The notes: generated from the letters alone by a model not told the origin. A stretch of 38,054 nt of DNA from Oscillospiraceae bacterium (GCA_902786285.1 CADABX010000018.1:1-38054), one strand, 5' to 3'. Shown: positions 21,801-29,460, numbered from the stretch's first letter. Numbers and translations are program-made.

Positions 21801-22700
21801 ATGGCAATGCAAACAGAGCAGTTCGCGCAGGTGCTTTCCGCGCTGGAAGGCGCGCTTTCCTCCTACGGCTTTCAGCCGCTTGCGGGCGAACAGGGCGCAG
21901 CGCTGACCGTGAACGACAACGCAGCCTTTGCCTGCTACACGGGCGAAAAGGGCGCGCTGAAGCTGCAATATCAAAACGAGCGCGTGGAGCTTTATGCGGC
22001 GGACGACGCCGAAACGCTGGAATCGGACGGCAAACGTCTGCTGGTCTCGCTGCTGCCCGCCGGCGCCGACGAGCGCGATGTCAGATATGTGGTCAGCGAA
22101 ATGAGCGAAACGCTGGAGACCCGCTTCAGCCAGAAGGCGGTCGTCAAGAAAAAGCAGGGCCCCAAAGCGCCGCAGACCGTGTCCAAGGCCGCGGTCAAGG
22201 CCGGCTCGTTCTATGACCCGAACACGCTCGCAAGCAAGCTTTGTCTTGTGTTCCCCGAGCTGCGCGACGCCTACAAAGCGAACCTCGCGCAGTATGAGGA
22301 GTTTCTGCCGGAGGAATTCTTTGAAAAATACGGCACGCCGCGCGTGATCGCCGCGATCAAGGAGAACAAGCCCGCCACGATGAAAAAGCTCTTCCAGACG
22401 CTCAACGAGATCTATGAAGACGGCACCAACGATACCCAGAGCCTGATCGCCGTCACGATCCTCGGCGCGCTGGATAACGACCAGGTGCTGCTGGCGCGCT
22501 GCGTCGATTACATGAGCGAAACGATGGCGCCGCCGGTGATCGAGGTCAACAAATTCCTTGCGACCGGCAAAGGCAAAAAGGCAAAGGAAAAGATGAAGAA
22601 TCCGCCGGCCTACAAGCCGAAAAAGAAAAAGAAAAAACAGGGCTTCCTGTCGCAGATGATGGCAGGCGGTGGCGGCGGCATCACCCCGCCGGCGATCTGA
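21801..22700 (+). CDS. Hypothetical protein with Lys-rich tail
   Basis: 299 residues, not recognised. AAAGGAG precedes the ATG. There is no signal peptide or membrane segment, so it is probably cytoplasmic. The N-terminal part (1-110) is a mixed alpha/beta region. A basic linker (VVKKKQGPKAPQ) is at about 115-130, then a helical domain (about 135-260, with VFPELRDAYKANLAQYEEFLPEEFFEKYG). The C-terminus is strongly basic and glycine-rich (KPKKKKKKQGFLSQMMAGGGGG). The tail suggests binding to nucleic acid or another polyanion, or to the membrane, but this is a guess. It has its own promoter and terminator. Confidence 0.75.
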   Translation: MAMQTEQFAQVLSALEGALSSYGFQPLAGEQGAALTVNDNAAFACYTGEKGALKLQYQNERVELYAADDAETLESDGKRLLVSLLPAGADERDVRYVVSEMSETLETRFSQKAVVKKKQGPKAPQTVSKAAVKAGSFYDPNTLASKLCLVFPELRDAYKANLAQYEEFLPEEFFEKYGTPRVIAAIKENKPATMKKLFQTLNEIYEDGTNDTQSLIAVTILGALDNDQVLLARCVDYMSETMAPPVIEVNKFLATGKGKKAKEKMKNPPAYKPKKKKKKQGFLSQMMAGGGGGITPPAI

Positions 22701-22719
22701 GCCCACGGATAGAACGATC

Positions 22720-22751
22720 ACGGGAACGGCTTTTTCGTTCCCGTTTGTTTT
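22720..22751 (+). terminator. Terminator after the gene at 21801
   Basis: ACGGGAACG-(7)-CGTTCCCGT then TTGTTTT: a 9 bp perfect stem with a T-tail, just before the first chromate transporter gene. Confidence 0.85.
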
Positions 22752-22764
22752 GAAAGGACATGAA

Positions 22765-23310
22765 ATGAAAGAGTTATTGCTTTTGTTTGCCGTCTTCGCC
22801 AAGATCGGCGGCTTCACCTTCGGCGGCGGCTACGCCATGCTGCCGATTTTGCAGCGCGAGATCGTGGACAAGCGCCAATGGGCGACCCAGGAGGAGCTGA
22901 TGGACTATTTCGCCATCGGCCAGTGTACGCCGGGAATCATTGCCGTCAACACGGCAACCTTTATCGGCTATAAGCGCAAGGGTGTTGTCGGCGGGATCTT
23001 TGCCACGCTCGGCGTGGTTGCACCGTCGATTGTCATCATCACGGTCATTGCGGCGTTTATTCAGGGCTTTCAGCATATCGAAGCGGTGCAGTGGGCGTTT
23101 GAGGGCATCCGCGCGGCGGTGGTGGCGCTGATTCTGTCTGCCGTGATCAAGCTCGGCAAGAAGTCGCTCGTCGATGTGGCGACGGTGGTGATTTTTCTGG
23201 TGGTGGCGGTGCTGTCGGTGGTGACCGATCTGTCGCCGGCGATTTTTGTGGTGGCTGCCGGCGTTTGCGGTTTGCTGCTGAAGGGAGGCAAAAGGGATGC
23301 TGCTGCTTGA
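22765..23310 (+). CDS. Chromate transporter family protein, first half
   Basis: 181 residues from the ATG at 22765 (AAAGGAC upstream). Short-chain CHR (ChrA half) protein: FAKIGGFTFGGGYAMLPILQREIV is the family signature, followed by WATQEELMDYFAIGQCTPGIIAVNTATFIGY. About five or six membrane segments. Short-chain CHR proteins work as pairs of unequal halves, and the partner overlaps by 14 bases. They export chromate in characterised cases; in gut anaerobes the true substrate may be another anion. Confidence 0.88.
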   Translation: MKELLLLFAVFAKIGGFTFGGGYAMLPILQREIVDKRQWATQEELMDYFAIGQCTPGIIAVNTATFIGYKRKGVVGGIFATLGVVAPSIVIITVIAAFIQGFQHIEAVQWAFEGIRAAVVALILSAVIKLGKKSLVDVATVVIFLVVAVLSVVTDLSPAIFVVAAGVCGLLLKGGKRDAAA

Positions 23311-23869
23311 ATTGTTTGCGCGGTTCTTTTTTGTGGGTCTGTTCTCCGTCGGCGGCGGGCTTGCAACGCTCCCGTTTTTGCAAAAGATGGGCGACGCCAC
23401 GGGCTGGTTCGGCGCCACACAGATCTCCGACATGATCGCCGTTTCGGAATCGACGCCCGGGCCGCTGGGGGTCAATATGGCAACGTATGTCGGCTTTCAG
23501 GTTGCGGGCGTTGCCGGGTCGGTGGTCGGCGTTTTGGGCCTGATCACGCCGTCGGTGATTGTGATTTTGCTGGTGGCGCAGTTTCTCAAAAAGTTCCGCG
23601 ACTCCAAATACGTCGGCTGGGCGTTCTACGGCCTGCGGGCGGCGTCGCTCGGGCTGATTGCGGCGGCGTGCTTTTCGGTGGCAAAGCTGGTGCTGTTTGA
23701 CCTCGACGCCTTCCGTCAAAGCGGTGGGCTGTTTGCGGCGTTTCGCTGGGAAAGCATCGTCTTATGTGTGCTGATCTTCATCGGCGTGCAGTGCTTCAAA
23801 AAAGTGCACCCGATCGTGTTCATTGCCATTGCCGCGGTTGCCGGCATCGGCTGGCATTTGATTTTTTAG
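23297..23869 (+). CDS. Chromate transporter family protein, second half
   Basis: 190 residues. Second CHR half: FFFVGLFSVGGGLATLPFLQKM, then ATQISDMIAVSESTPGPLGVNMATYVGFQ, with about six membrane segments. It overlaps the first half by 14 bases (AAGGGAGG lies within the end of the first gene, before the ATG), so the two are translationally coupled and probably form a heterodimer with opposite topology. A heptamer array begins at its stop codon. Confidence 0.88.
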   Translation: MLLLELFARFFFVGLFSVGGGLATLPFLQKMGDATGWFGATQISDMIAVSESTPGPLGVNMATYVGFQVAGVAGSVVGVLGLITPSVIVILLVAQFLKKFRDSKYVGWAFYGLRAASLGLIAAACFSVAKLVLFDLDAFRQSGGLFAAFRWESIVLCVLIFIGVQCFKKVHPIVFIAIAAVAGIGWHLIF

Positions 23870-23899
23870 GGCCAAGGGCAAAGGGCATAGGGTCAAGGG
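23869..23899 (+). repeat. Heptamer tandem array, GGG-type x4
   Basis: Units GGGCCAA, GGGCAAA, GGGCATA, GGGTCAA, then GGG. The first G is the last base of the chromate transporter stop codon. Confidence 0.8.
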
Positions 23900-23952
23900 A
23901 CGCGACCGGCGTTTTGCGCTGCGGAAAGTGTGTTGCCGCGCAGAGAAAGGTT

Positions 23953-24019
23953 GCAGCGCCGCCGTTCGGCGGCTATGTGCGTTATAAAAAACACATCCCG
24001 CCCTTTTGGAGCGGGATGT
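23953..24019. repeat. Terminator-bearing intergenic repeat, copy 1
   Basis: GCAGCGCCGCCG...CGGCGGCTATGTGCGTTATAAAA followed by ACATCCCGC/GCGGGATGT. It matches 29357-29428 in the same orientation; the loops of the final hairpin differ but the stem is kept. The hairpin (23993-24019) has T-tracts on both sides and probably terminates the aminotransferase transcript (minus strand) and the chromate transporter operon. Confidence 0.8.
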
Positions 24020-24131
24020 AAAATTTTTTTCGCATGTTTTCCTTCGCGGTGAATACATTGCCTTTGCAGATGTCTTCTCAGCGTCACTGTGCACTGCCGG
24101 GTCGCCGCGCGGGGCGATCCATACAATGCAC

Positions 24132-25346
24132 TCACTTCTGATAATAATGGTTGAGGAAGTCGCCCAGATCCTGCATCGCCTTTGCCATCTGGGTCGGTTC
24201 GGGCAGCATGACGATGCGGAAGTGGTCGGGCTGCGGCCAGTCGAAGCCGGAGCCGGGCACGATGAAGATGTGCTTTTCGTGGAGGAAGTCGAAGGCGAAC
24301 TGCTTGTCGCTCGTGATGTTGAACTTCTTGACGTCGAGCTTCGGGAAGACGTAGAACGCGCCGTGGTTTTTGACGCAGGAAAGGCCGTCGATCTTCGCAA
24401 TCTCGCGCATGGTCGCCTCGCGCTGTTCATACAGCCGGCCGCCGGGAACGAGCATGGCCTGGGTGCTGGCGTTGTCGTCGAGCGCCGCGGGGATCACAAG
24501 CTGAGTCAGCGTGTTGGAGCAAAGACGCATGGCTGCCATCTGGAAGATACCCTCCACGTAGTCGTCCGCCTTGCCCTTGTAGCCGCTGATGACCATCCAG
24601 CCGCAGCGGAAGCCGCACACGATGTGGCTCTTGGAAAGGCCGTTGGTGGTGATGACCATCCGGTCGGGCGCGAGCGCGGCGGTGGAATAGTGCTCCACGC
24701 CGTCCATCACCAGGCGGTCATAGATCTCGTCGGAGAAGATCAAAAGGTCGTTTTCGCGGGCCACCTGAATGATGTCCTCAAGCACTTCCTTCGGATAGAC
24801 GGCGCCGGTCGGATTGTTCGGGTTGATGATGACGATGGCGCGCGTTTTCGGCGTAACCTTTTTGCGCATATCGGCGATGTCGGGGTACCAGTCGTTTTGC
24901 TCGTCGCAGGTATAAAACACGGGCTTGCCGCCGGCGATGTAGGTCGAGTTGGACCACAGGGAGTAGCTCGGCGAGGGCATCAGCACTTCGTCGCCCTTGT
25001 TGAGCAGTGCAAGCAGGCACATGAGCACCAGCTCGCTCACGCCGTTGCCGATATAGACGTCGTCGGGCGTGATCCCCTGCACGCCTTTGGAAAGATGATA
25101 CTTGCAGATCGCTTCGCGGGCGTTGGGCATACCCTTGAGGTCGCAGTAGGCGACGGCTTTGTCCACATTGTCGATCAGCGCGCCGCGCAAAGAGTCGGGC
25201 AGACCGAAGCCGAACGTTGCCGGGTTGCCGGTGTTGAGCCGCAAAACGGGGATGCCTTCCTTTGCCATCCGCTGGCTTTCCAGATACAGCGGGCCGCGGA
25301 TATCGGAATGGACGGGTTGCAGGTTTTCAGAACGGTTGAGCAGCAT
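24132..25346 (-). CDS. alaA: Alanine aminotransferase (AlaA type)
   Basis: 404 residues from the ATG at 25346 (GGAAGGAG 9 bases upstream), the length of E. coli AlaA. PLP class I aminotransferase that makes alanine from pyruvate with glutamate. Landmarks are LNTGNPATFGF, NGVSELV, INPNNPTGAVYP, SDEIYDRL, the PLP lysine in NGLSKSHIVCGFRCGW, and the AlaA-like block PGGRLYEQR...CVKNHGAFYVFPKLD and WPQPDHFRIVMLP. The family member is clear by similarity over the full length; related aspartate aminotransferases are the alternative. It is monocistronic with a near-consensus promoter. Confidence 0.9.
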   Translation of the reverse strand: MLLNRSENLQPVHSDIRGPLYLESQRMAKEGIPVLRLNTGNPATFGFGLPDSLRGALIDNVDKAVAYCDLKGMPNAREAICKYHLSKGVQGITPDDVYIGNGVSELVLMCLLALLNKGDEVLMPSPSYSLWSNSTYIAGGKPVFYTCDEQNDWYPDIADMRKKVTPKTRAIVIINPNNPTGAVYPKEVLEDIIQVARENDLLIFSDEIYDRLVMDGVEHYSTAALAPDRMVITTNGLSKSHIVCGFRCGWMVISGYKGKADDYVEGIFQMAAMRLCSNTLTQLVIPAALDDNASTQAMLVPGGRLYEQREATMREIAKIDGLSCVKNHGAFYVFPKLDVKKFNITSDKQFAFDFLHEKHIFIVPGSGFDWPQPDHFRIVMLPEPTQMAKAMQDLGDFLNHYYQK

Positions 25347-25381
25347 AAACAGCACTCCTTCCATGTTTTTCAGTTGCAAAT

Positions 25382-25410
25382 ATTATACGACCGCTTTCGC
25401 CGGATGTCAA
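25382..25410 (-). promoter_or_regulatory. Consensus promoter of alaA
   Basis: Minus strand TTGACA (25405-25410), 17-base spacer, TATAAT (25382-25387): both boxes are perfect. Confidence 0.9.
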
Positions 25411-25420
25411 GAAAAAAGAT

Positions 25421-25482
25421 GGCAGGAGGGCAAGAAGGCAAGATGGCAAGACAGCAAGACAGCAAGAGGGCAAGAAGCAAGA
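25421..25482 (+). repeat. Octamer tandem array, GGGCAAGA-type
   Basis: A partial unit, then GGGCAAGA, AGGCAAGA, TGGCAAGA, CAGCAAGA, CAGCAAGA, GGGCAAGA and a 7-base end unit. It begins 11 bases upstream of the alaA -35 box. Confidence 0.85.
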
Positions 25483-25623
25483 GGCTTTGCAGTCGTCTGT
25501 GACGCGGGGCAGGCAGATGGTGCGGGGACAGATTGACCGCGAAGGAAAAGCGTTTGCAGGATTCACAAAAGCTTTACGCTTCTATGATGCAGAATGCAAA
25601 TTTTTTTATTATTCTATTTTACC

Positions 25624-25650
25624 TGTAGGAAAACGGTGGGCTGAATCGTT
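25624..25650 (+). promoter_or_regulatory. Noncanonical promoter of the sigma-factor gene
   Basis: TGTAGGAAAAC (25624-25634), exactly 10 bases, ATCGTT (25645-25650). The same two blocks with the same spacing lie before the lipoprotein gene (26940-26966). A T-rich run precedes it. CGTT at the -10 position is ECF-like, but GGAAAAC-to-CGT spacing is shorter than in the usual ECF promoter. It is probably recognised by the sigma factor it controls. Confidence 0.6.
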
Positions 25651-25686
25651 ATAAATCAGAGAGAAAGAAAAAGAGGAAAAAAAGCT

Positions 25687-26226
25687 ATGCTGACAATCTA
25701 TCTTTCGATGGTGACGACTGTCGAAGAAAAACAAAAAGTGAAAGAAGTCTATGAGCAATATTACGGACTGATGTTTCATATTGCGCGTGGCTATTGTTCG
25801 CAGCGCAGTGATGCGGAAGATGTTGTCCATGATGCAATCGTGAAGATGATCAAACACCTTGCCTGTATTGACACGAAGGATCCAAACCGAACCAGGGCGT
25901 TTTGCGCTACGGTTGTAAAATATACTGCACTGGATCGGCTGAAGGCCAAGGAGAATCATGTGATTTCTATAGAAGACTTTCAAGAAGAGCCGACGCACGC
26001 GAAAGATTTTGCAATAGACAAAGATACCTATGCAGATCTGGTGCGTGAGATTCGTGCGCTCAGCGACCCCTACCGGATCGTATTGACGCTGAAATATGTG
26101 AATGATATGACAGACAAAGAGATTGCTGCGTTGTTGGATCTTTCGGAAAAAACCGTGAGTGTACGATTATCACGCGGCAGACAAAAACTACGTAAGGCTT
26201 TGGAGGAGGCGGAAAACTATGCGTGA
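25687..26226 (+). CDS. ECF-type RNA polymerase sigma factor
   Basis: 179 residues. It has region 2 (about 15-85: VYEQYYGLMFHIARGYCSQRSDAEDVVHDAIVKMIKH) and region 4 (about 120-175: LSDPYRIVLTLKYVNDMTDKEIAALLDLSEKTVSVRLSRGRQKLRKAL), with a short linker and no region 3. It would direct polymerase to a small set of envelope-stress or signal promoters. AGAGG precedes the ATG. The next gene overlaps by 8 bases and encodes a membrane protein with the layout of an anti-sigma factor. Codon use and base composition are visibly more A+T-rich than the flanking genes, which suggests acquisition. Confidence 0.88.
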   Translation: MLTIYLSMVTTVEEKQKVKEVYEQYYGLMFHIARGYCSQRSDAEDVVHDAIVKMIKHLACIDTKDPNRTRAFCATVVKYTALDRLKAKENHVISIEDFQEEPTHAKDFAIDKDTYADLVREIRALSDPYRIVLTLKYVNDMTDKEIAALLDLSEKTVSVRLSRGRQKLRKALEEAENYA

Positions 26227-26917
26227 GCCATTGCGTGATGAACTGTTTGAGGTCGTGCTCCGACAGGCTGTCTATGATGCGGATATGGCAGATTTGGAAG
26301 AACTTCCGCCGGAAGAAGAATTAAATCAGAAGTATCCGATCTCAAAAAAAGATCGCAAAGAATTTGAGCGTCTGCAAAAGGCGCAGACGCGTGGTATCAG
26401 TGTACGCACACTGCTTGTCAGGCGAGTGGCAATCATTGCTATTACTGCGCTTGCTGTTGTGTTCGGCGGGCTGATGCTGCACCCGGAGATCCGTGCCGGC
26501 GTGAGTCATATTGTGGTGCAGCAGTTTGAGAAGTTTAATCTGTTTAGTCATGACGAAAGCGGGGAGGCAAAACAATTCCTTTCGGTGGATGATGTGACGA
26601 TCGGTTATATTCCGGATGGGTATGAACTCGCGGAACAAGAGGAAGACGAAGCCATGCGTCATTATTATTACAGTAAGCCTGATGATACAAATTGCTATAT
26701 TGCCATAGACATCTGCTTGTCAGCGAGCACGGATTTCGGATTAGACAATGAACACAATTATGAAATCATGTTTATAAATCATCGGGAAATCCATGTTTCA
26801 TACAATGATGCAAGCAAATCCGGTGCAGTTGTAATCCCCGATGAAACAGTTAGCATTGGAATTTTTGGTGTCGTTGACAAAGAAGAATTAATAAAGATCG
26901 CGGAAAACATGCGTTAA
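26219..26917 (+). CDS. Anti-sigma factor-like membrane protein (DUF4367-like)
   Basis: 232 residues from the ATG at 26219, inside the end of the sigma gene, with GGAGGAGG upstream. Residues 1-70 are cytoplasmic and acidic/basic mixed; one membrane span lies at about 68-92 (VAIIAITALAVVFGGLML). The outer domain begins near residue 120 with VTIGYIPDGYELAEQEED, which is the pattern of DUF4367, a domain found outside the membrane on clostridial anti-sigma factors. The overlap with the sigma gene gives tight coupling. Predicted role: hold the sigma factor until a signal arrives. The signal is unknown. Confidence 0.75.
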   Translation: MREPLRDELFEVVLRQAVYDADMADLEELPPEEELNQKYPISKKDRKEFERLQKAQTRGISVRTLLVRRVAIIAITALAVVFGGLMLHPEIRAGVSHIVVQQFEKFNLFSHDESGEAKQFLSVDDVTIGYIPDGYELAEQEEDEAMRHYYYSKPDDTNCYIAIDICLSASTDFGLDNEHNYEIMFINHREIHVSYNDASKSGAVVIPDETVSIGIFGVVDKEELIKIAENMR

Positions 26918-26939
26918 GTGCTAAAAAAATAAAAAAATT

Positions 26940-26966
26940 TGTAGGAAAACCTCCTTCTAAATCGTT
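26940..26966 (+). promoter_or_regulatory. Noncanonical promoter of the lipoprotein gene
   Basis: TGTAGGAAAAC (26940-26950), 10 bases, ATCGTT (26961-26966), identical in both blocks and spacing to 25624-25650. The bases between differ, so the shared blocks are not a simple duplication. Confidence 0.6.
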
Positions 26967-26992
26967 TTAGATGATGGAAGGAGGTGATAATG

Positions 26993-27802
26993 ATGGTGAA
27001 AAAACTGATGGCGGTGAGCCTGGCGCTTTTGCTGGCAACTTGCTTTTTCGGTTGTGCAAAGAAAGCGCGCAACGTCGCCGAGCCGACACAAACCGGCAGC
27101 ACGGTGCCTTCTGCGGCGCCAAGCGAAGCTGCTGATTCGGAACCGCTTTCCGACGAACCGCAGCCGTCTGCAACCAAAGAAAGCACATCGCCTGTTTCCG
27201 AAAAGAACGAAGATGAAACAACATCTGATGCACCGTCGAACCGCGGCGACTATACGCTGTATGGCAGCGAGGAACAGTATATTCTTGTGCACAAAGACAT
27301 TGATTTCGGAACATTCGATTCCCCGCACAAAGCCGGTGACAGCGTTCGCATGCGACACAGCGAGATCATCACCGGAAAGCAGGCGGCTGAAACCGCAGCA
27401 ATTTTTGACTACGACTTAACGTTGACGCAGATGCTGACAGGGGAGGACGCCGTGCAAAAGCTGCAGGACATCTGCAGCAATTTTGAGCAGGAATCCTATG
27501 TGCTTGAAAACAGTGATTTGTATCTGCTGCACGTCAGCGTCAAGTATCGCGCAGACAGCGCGGTCAAAGACCGGTTGCCGGTCGATCTCTTTGCGGGCGC
27601 TGTGAATGTACGCGGCGACTATGTGCAGAAGGAGCATCGCTTTGATATCGACGGTTACACCAATCTGACGCCGAACGGCGAAGGCGGCAACTGGTATGCA
27701 GTTGTTGTGCCGAACGATACGGCGGCAAAGCCGGTGATTGCAATCGGATCGGAAATGGAATACCCGGGTCCGGTCGCGGCTGTTTACTTCACTGCCGGAT
27801 AA
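26993..27802 (+). CDS. Putative lipoprotein of the sigma cassette
   Basis: 269 residues from the ATG at 26993; AAGGAGGTG lies 6 bases upstream, and GTG or ATG codons at 26984, 26990 and 26996 are alternatives. The N-terminus is a lipoprotein signal (KKLMAVSLALLLATCFFGC), with an imperfect lipobox (FFG-C). A Ser/Thr/Pro/Glu-rich linker runs to about residue 85. Then comes a beta-rich domain (YTLYGSEEQYILVHKDIDFG ... DLYLLHVSVKYRADSAVK) that recalls the DUF4352/DUF5067 immunoglobulin-like proteins, not firmly. It shares its promoter type with the sigma gene, so it is probably a target or sensor of that regulon. Confidence 0.72.
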   Translation: MVKKLMAVSLALLLATCFFGCAKKARNVAEPTQTGSTVPSAAPSEAADSEPLSDEPQPSATKESTSPVSEKNEDETTSDAPSNRGDYTLYGSEEQYILVHKDIDFGTFDSPHKAGDSVRMRHSEIITGKQAAETAAIFDYDLTLTQMLTGEDAVQKLQDICSNFEQESYVLENSDLYLLHVSVKYRADSAVKDRLPVDLFAGAVNVRGDYVQKEHRFDIDGYTNLTPNGEGGNWYAVVVPNDTAAKPVIAIGSEMEYPGPVAAVYFTAG

Positions 27803-27891
27803 GGGTACGTCCAACGCAAAGGGTTGGATGCTGGGTGACGGAGAACTGTCTTCGTAAAAACGCTTTCCTCTTTTTCTTTCCCATAAAGGCG

Positions 27892-27936
27892 CCCCGCCGG
27901 CAGGGTTTTCCTCCGGCGGGGTTGTCCTTTTTTATT
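27892..27936 (+). terminator. Terminator of the sigma cassette
   Basis: CCCCGCCGG (27892-27900) pairs with CCGGCGGGG (27913-27921), followed by TTGTCCTTTTTTATT. A 9 bp perfect stem. Confidence 0.88.
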
Positions 27937-27940
27937 CAAT

Positions 27941-27988
27941 TCCCTTAATCCCTTAATCCCTTCGTCCCTCAGCCCCTCAATCCCTCGT
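27941..27988. repeat. Octamer tandem array, TCCCTTAA-type x6
   Basis: TCCCTTAA, TCCCTTAA, TCCCTTCG, TCCCTCAG, CCCCTCAA, TCCCTCGT. The stop codon of rarA (27977-27979) lies inside the fifth unit, so the last residues of RarA (GTRD) are encoded by the array. Confidence 0.85.
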
Positions 27989-29248
27989 CCCCTTGATCTT
28001 CTCCCAATACGCCTTTGCCGCCTGTTCGCTTTTGTTGTCCTGCGGCACATAGTAGGTGGTGTCTTTGAGCACGTCGGGCAGGTATTGCTGCTTGACGTAG
28101 TGGTTCGGGAAATCGTGGGGATACTGATAGAACTGCCCCTTGTGCTGGTTGTCCTCGCCGTCGTAGTGCTTGTTCTGCAACTGGCGCGGAATCGGGCCGC
28201 TTTTGCCCTGACGGATATCGCGCGCCGCCGCGTCATAGGCGAGGTAGGCGCTGTTGGATTTCGGGCTGTTGCACACCAGCACCACCGCGTCTGCCAGCGG
28301 GATCCTCGCCTCCGGCAGCCCGACCATCAGCGCCGCGTCGCACGCCGCTTTGACAATCGGGATGATCTGCGGATAGGCAAGTCCCACGTCTTCGCACGCG
28401 CAGACCATCAGCCGCCGCATGGCCGAGGGGAGATCGCCGGCCTCCAGCAGCCGCGCCAGATAGTGCAGCGCCGCGTCGGGGTCGGAGCCGCGCATGCTTT
28501 TTTGAAACGCCGACAAAATATCGTAGTGCTCGTCGCCGTCCTTGTCATATTTCATCGCGCTTTTTTGCGTCAGTGCTTTGGCGCGCTCGAGGGTGATCGT
28601 ATAGGCGCCGTCGGCTTCGTTTGTGCTGAGCAGGCACAATTCGCAGGCGTTCATCGCCTTTCGGACGTCGCCGCCGCAGGAATAGGCGATGTAGCGCGCC
28701 ACGCCGTCTTCACAGGTGATCGTGATCCCTTTTTCGTTTTCGAGGAACCGGAACGCCCGCTCCACCGCCGGCAGAATCTCTTCGGCGGTGACGCTCTTGA
28801 ATTCGAAGACGGTTGACCGGCTCAGAATCGCGTTGTGGATATAGAAATAGGGATTCTCCGTTGTGGACGCAATCAGCGTGATCTCGCCCCGCTCGATATA
28901 GTCGAGCAGGGTTTGTTGCTGCTTTTTGTTGAAATACTGGATCTCGTCGAGATACAGCAAAACGCCGTTGGGCGCGGCAAAGGTGTCTAATTCCGCCACA
29001 ATCGCCTTGATGTCGGCCGTGGACGCGCTGGTGCCGTTGAGCTTGTGAAACTTGCGGTTGGTCTGCGCCGCAATGATGGACGCGAGCGTGGTTTTGCCCA
29101 CGCCGGACGGCCCGTAAAACACCAGGTTCGGCAGTTCGCCCGACTGGATGATGGTGCGCAGGGCTTTGCCTTCGCCCAGCAGATGCGGCTGCCCCACCAT
29201 GTCGTCGATTGTTTTGGGTCGGATGCGGTCTGCCAGCGGTGCGCGCAC
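27977..29248 (-). CDS. rarA: Replication-associated recombination protein A (RarA/MgsA)
   Basis: 423 residues from a GTG at 29248 (AAAGGA 8-9 bases upstream). The ATG at 29332 lies upstream of the -35 box and cannot be used. AAA+ ATPase of the clamp-loader/RarA family that acts at stalled replication forks. Walker A is FYGPSGVGKTT, and Walker B is LLYLDEIQYFNK. Sensor region ASTTENPYFY and the arginine finger region LSRSTVFEF follow. The C-terminal MgsA domain has AFQKSMRGSDPDAALHYLARLLEAGD and CACEDVGLAYPQ. The extreme C-terminus is written in the octamer array. Its own promoter lies at 29285-29313. Confidence 0.93.
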   Translation of the reverse strand: MRAPLADRIRPKTIDDMVGQPHLLGEGKALRTIIQSGELPNLVFYGPSGVGKTTLASIIAAQTNRKFHKLNGTSASTADIKAIVAELDTFAAPNGVLLYLDEIQYFNKKQQQTLLDYIERGEITLIASTTENPYFYIHNAILSRSTVFEFKSVTAEEILPAVERAFRFLENEKGITITCEDGVARYIAYSCGGDVRKAMNACELCLLSTNEADGAYTITLERAKALTQKSAMKYDKDGDEHYDILSAFQKSMRGSDPDAALHYLARLLEAGDLPSAMRRLMVCACEDVGLAYPQIIPIVKAACDAALMVGLPEARIPLADAVVLVCNSPKSNSAYLAYDAAARDIRQGKSGPIPRQLQNKHYDGEDNQHKGQFYQYPHDFPNHYVKQQYLPDVLKDTTYYVPQDNKSEQAAKAYWEKIKGTRD

Positions 29249-29284
29249 GGCGATCAGTCCTTTCTGTTTCCGTGTTGGACTTCC

Positions 29285-29313
29285 ATTGTAGCACATTTGT
29301 TCGATTCTGTCAA
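29285..29313 (-). promoter_or_regulatory. Promoter of rarA
   Basis: Minus strand TTGACA (29308-29313), 17-base spacer, TACAAT (29285-29290). Confidence 0.85.
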
Positions 29314-29356
29314 TCGGTATGAAAGAAGGCACGAAGCAAGAGGGCAGAATGTGATC

Positions 29357-29428
29357 GTAGCGCCGCCGTATCGGCGGCTATGTGTGCGTTATAAAACACA
29401 ACATCCCGCCCCAAAAGGAACGGGATGT
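29357..29428. repeat. Terminator-bearing intergenic repeat, copy 2
   Basis: Second copy of 23953-24019, same orientation, ending in ACATCCCG/CGGGATGT (29401-29428). It lies between rarA and the esterase gene and probably terminates the esterase transcript. Confidence 0.8.
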
Positions 29429-29460
29429 TTTCACTTGCGTCAGCAATTTTCAATTTTTAA

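Larger units (their letters stand above)
25347..25686. other. Gap: alaA promoter, octamer array and sigma-cassette promoter
   Basis: A 340-base divergent gap. It holds the alaA promoter (25382-25410), an octamer array (25421-25482), about 120 bases with nothing recognisable, then a T-rich run (25600-25620) leading into the noncanonical promoter of the sigma-factor gene (25624-25650). Confidence 0.7.

Noticed and set aside
25421-25482. CRISPR or protein repeat
   Set aside because: The period is only 8 bases with no spacers, and no reading frame continues into a gene.
24006-25502. 498-residue plus-strand open frame
   Set aside because: Antisense to alaA; the end runs through the octamer array and the alaA promoter.
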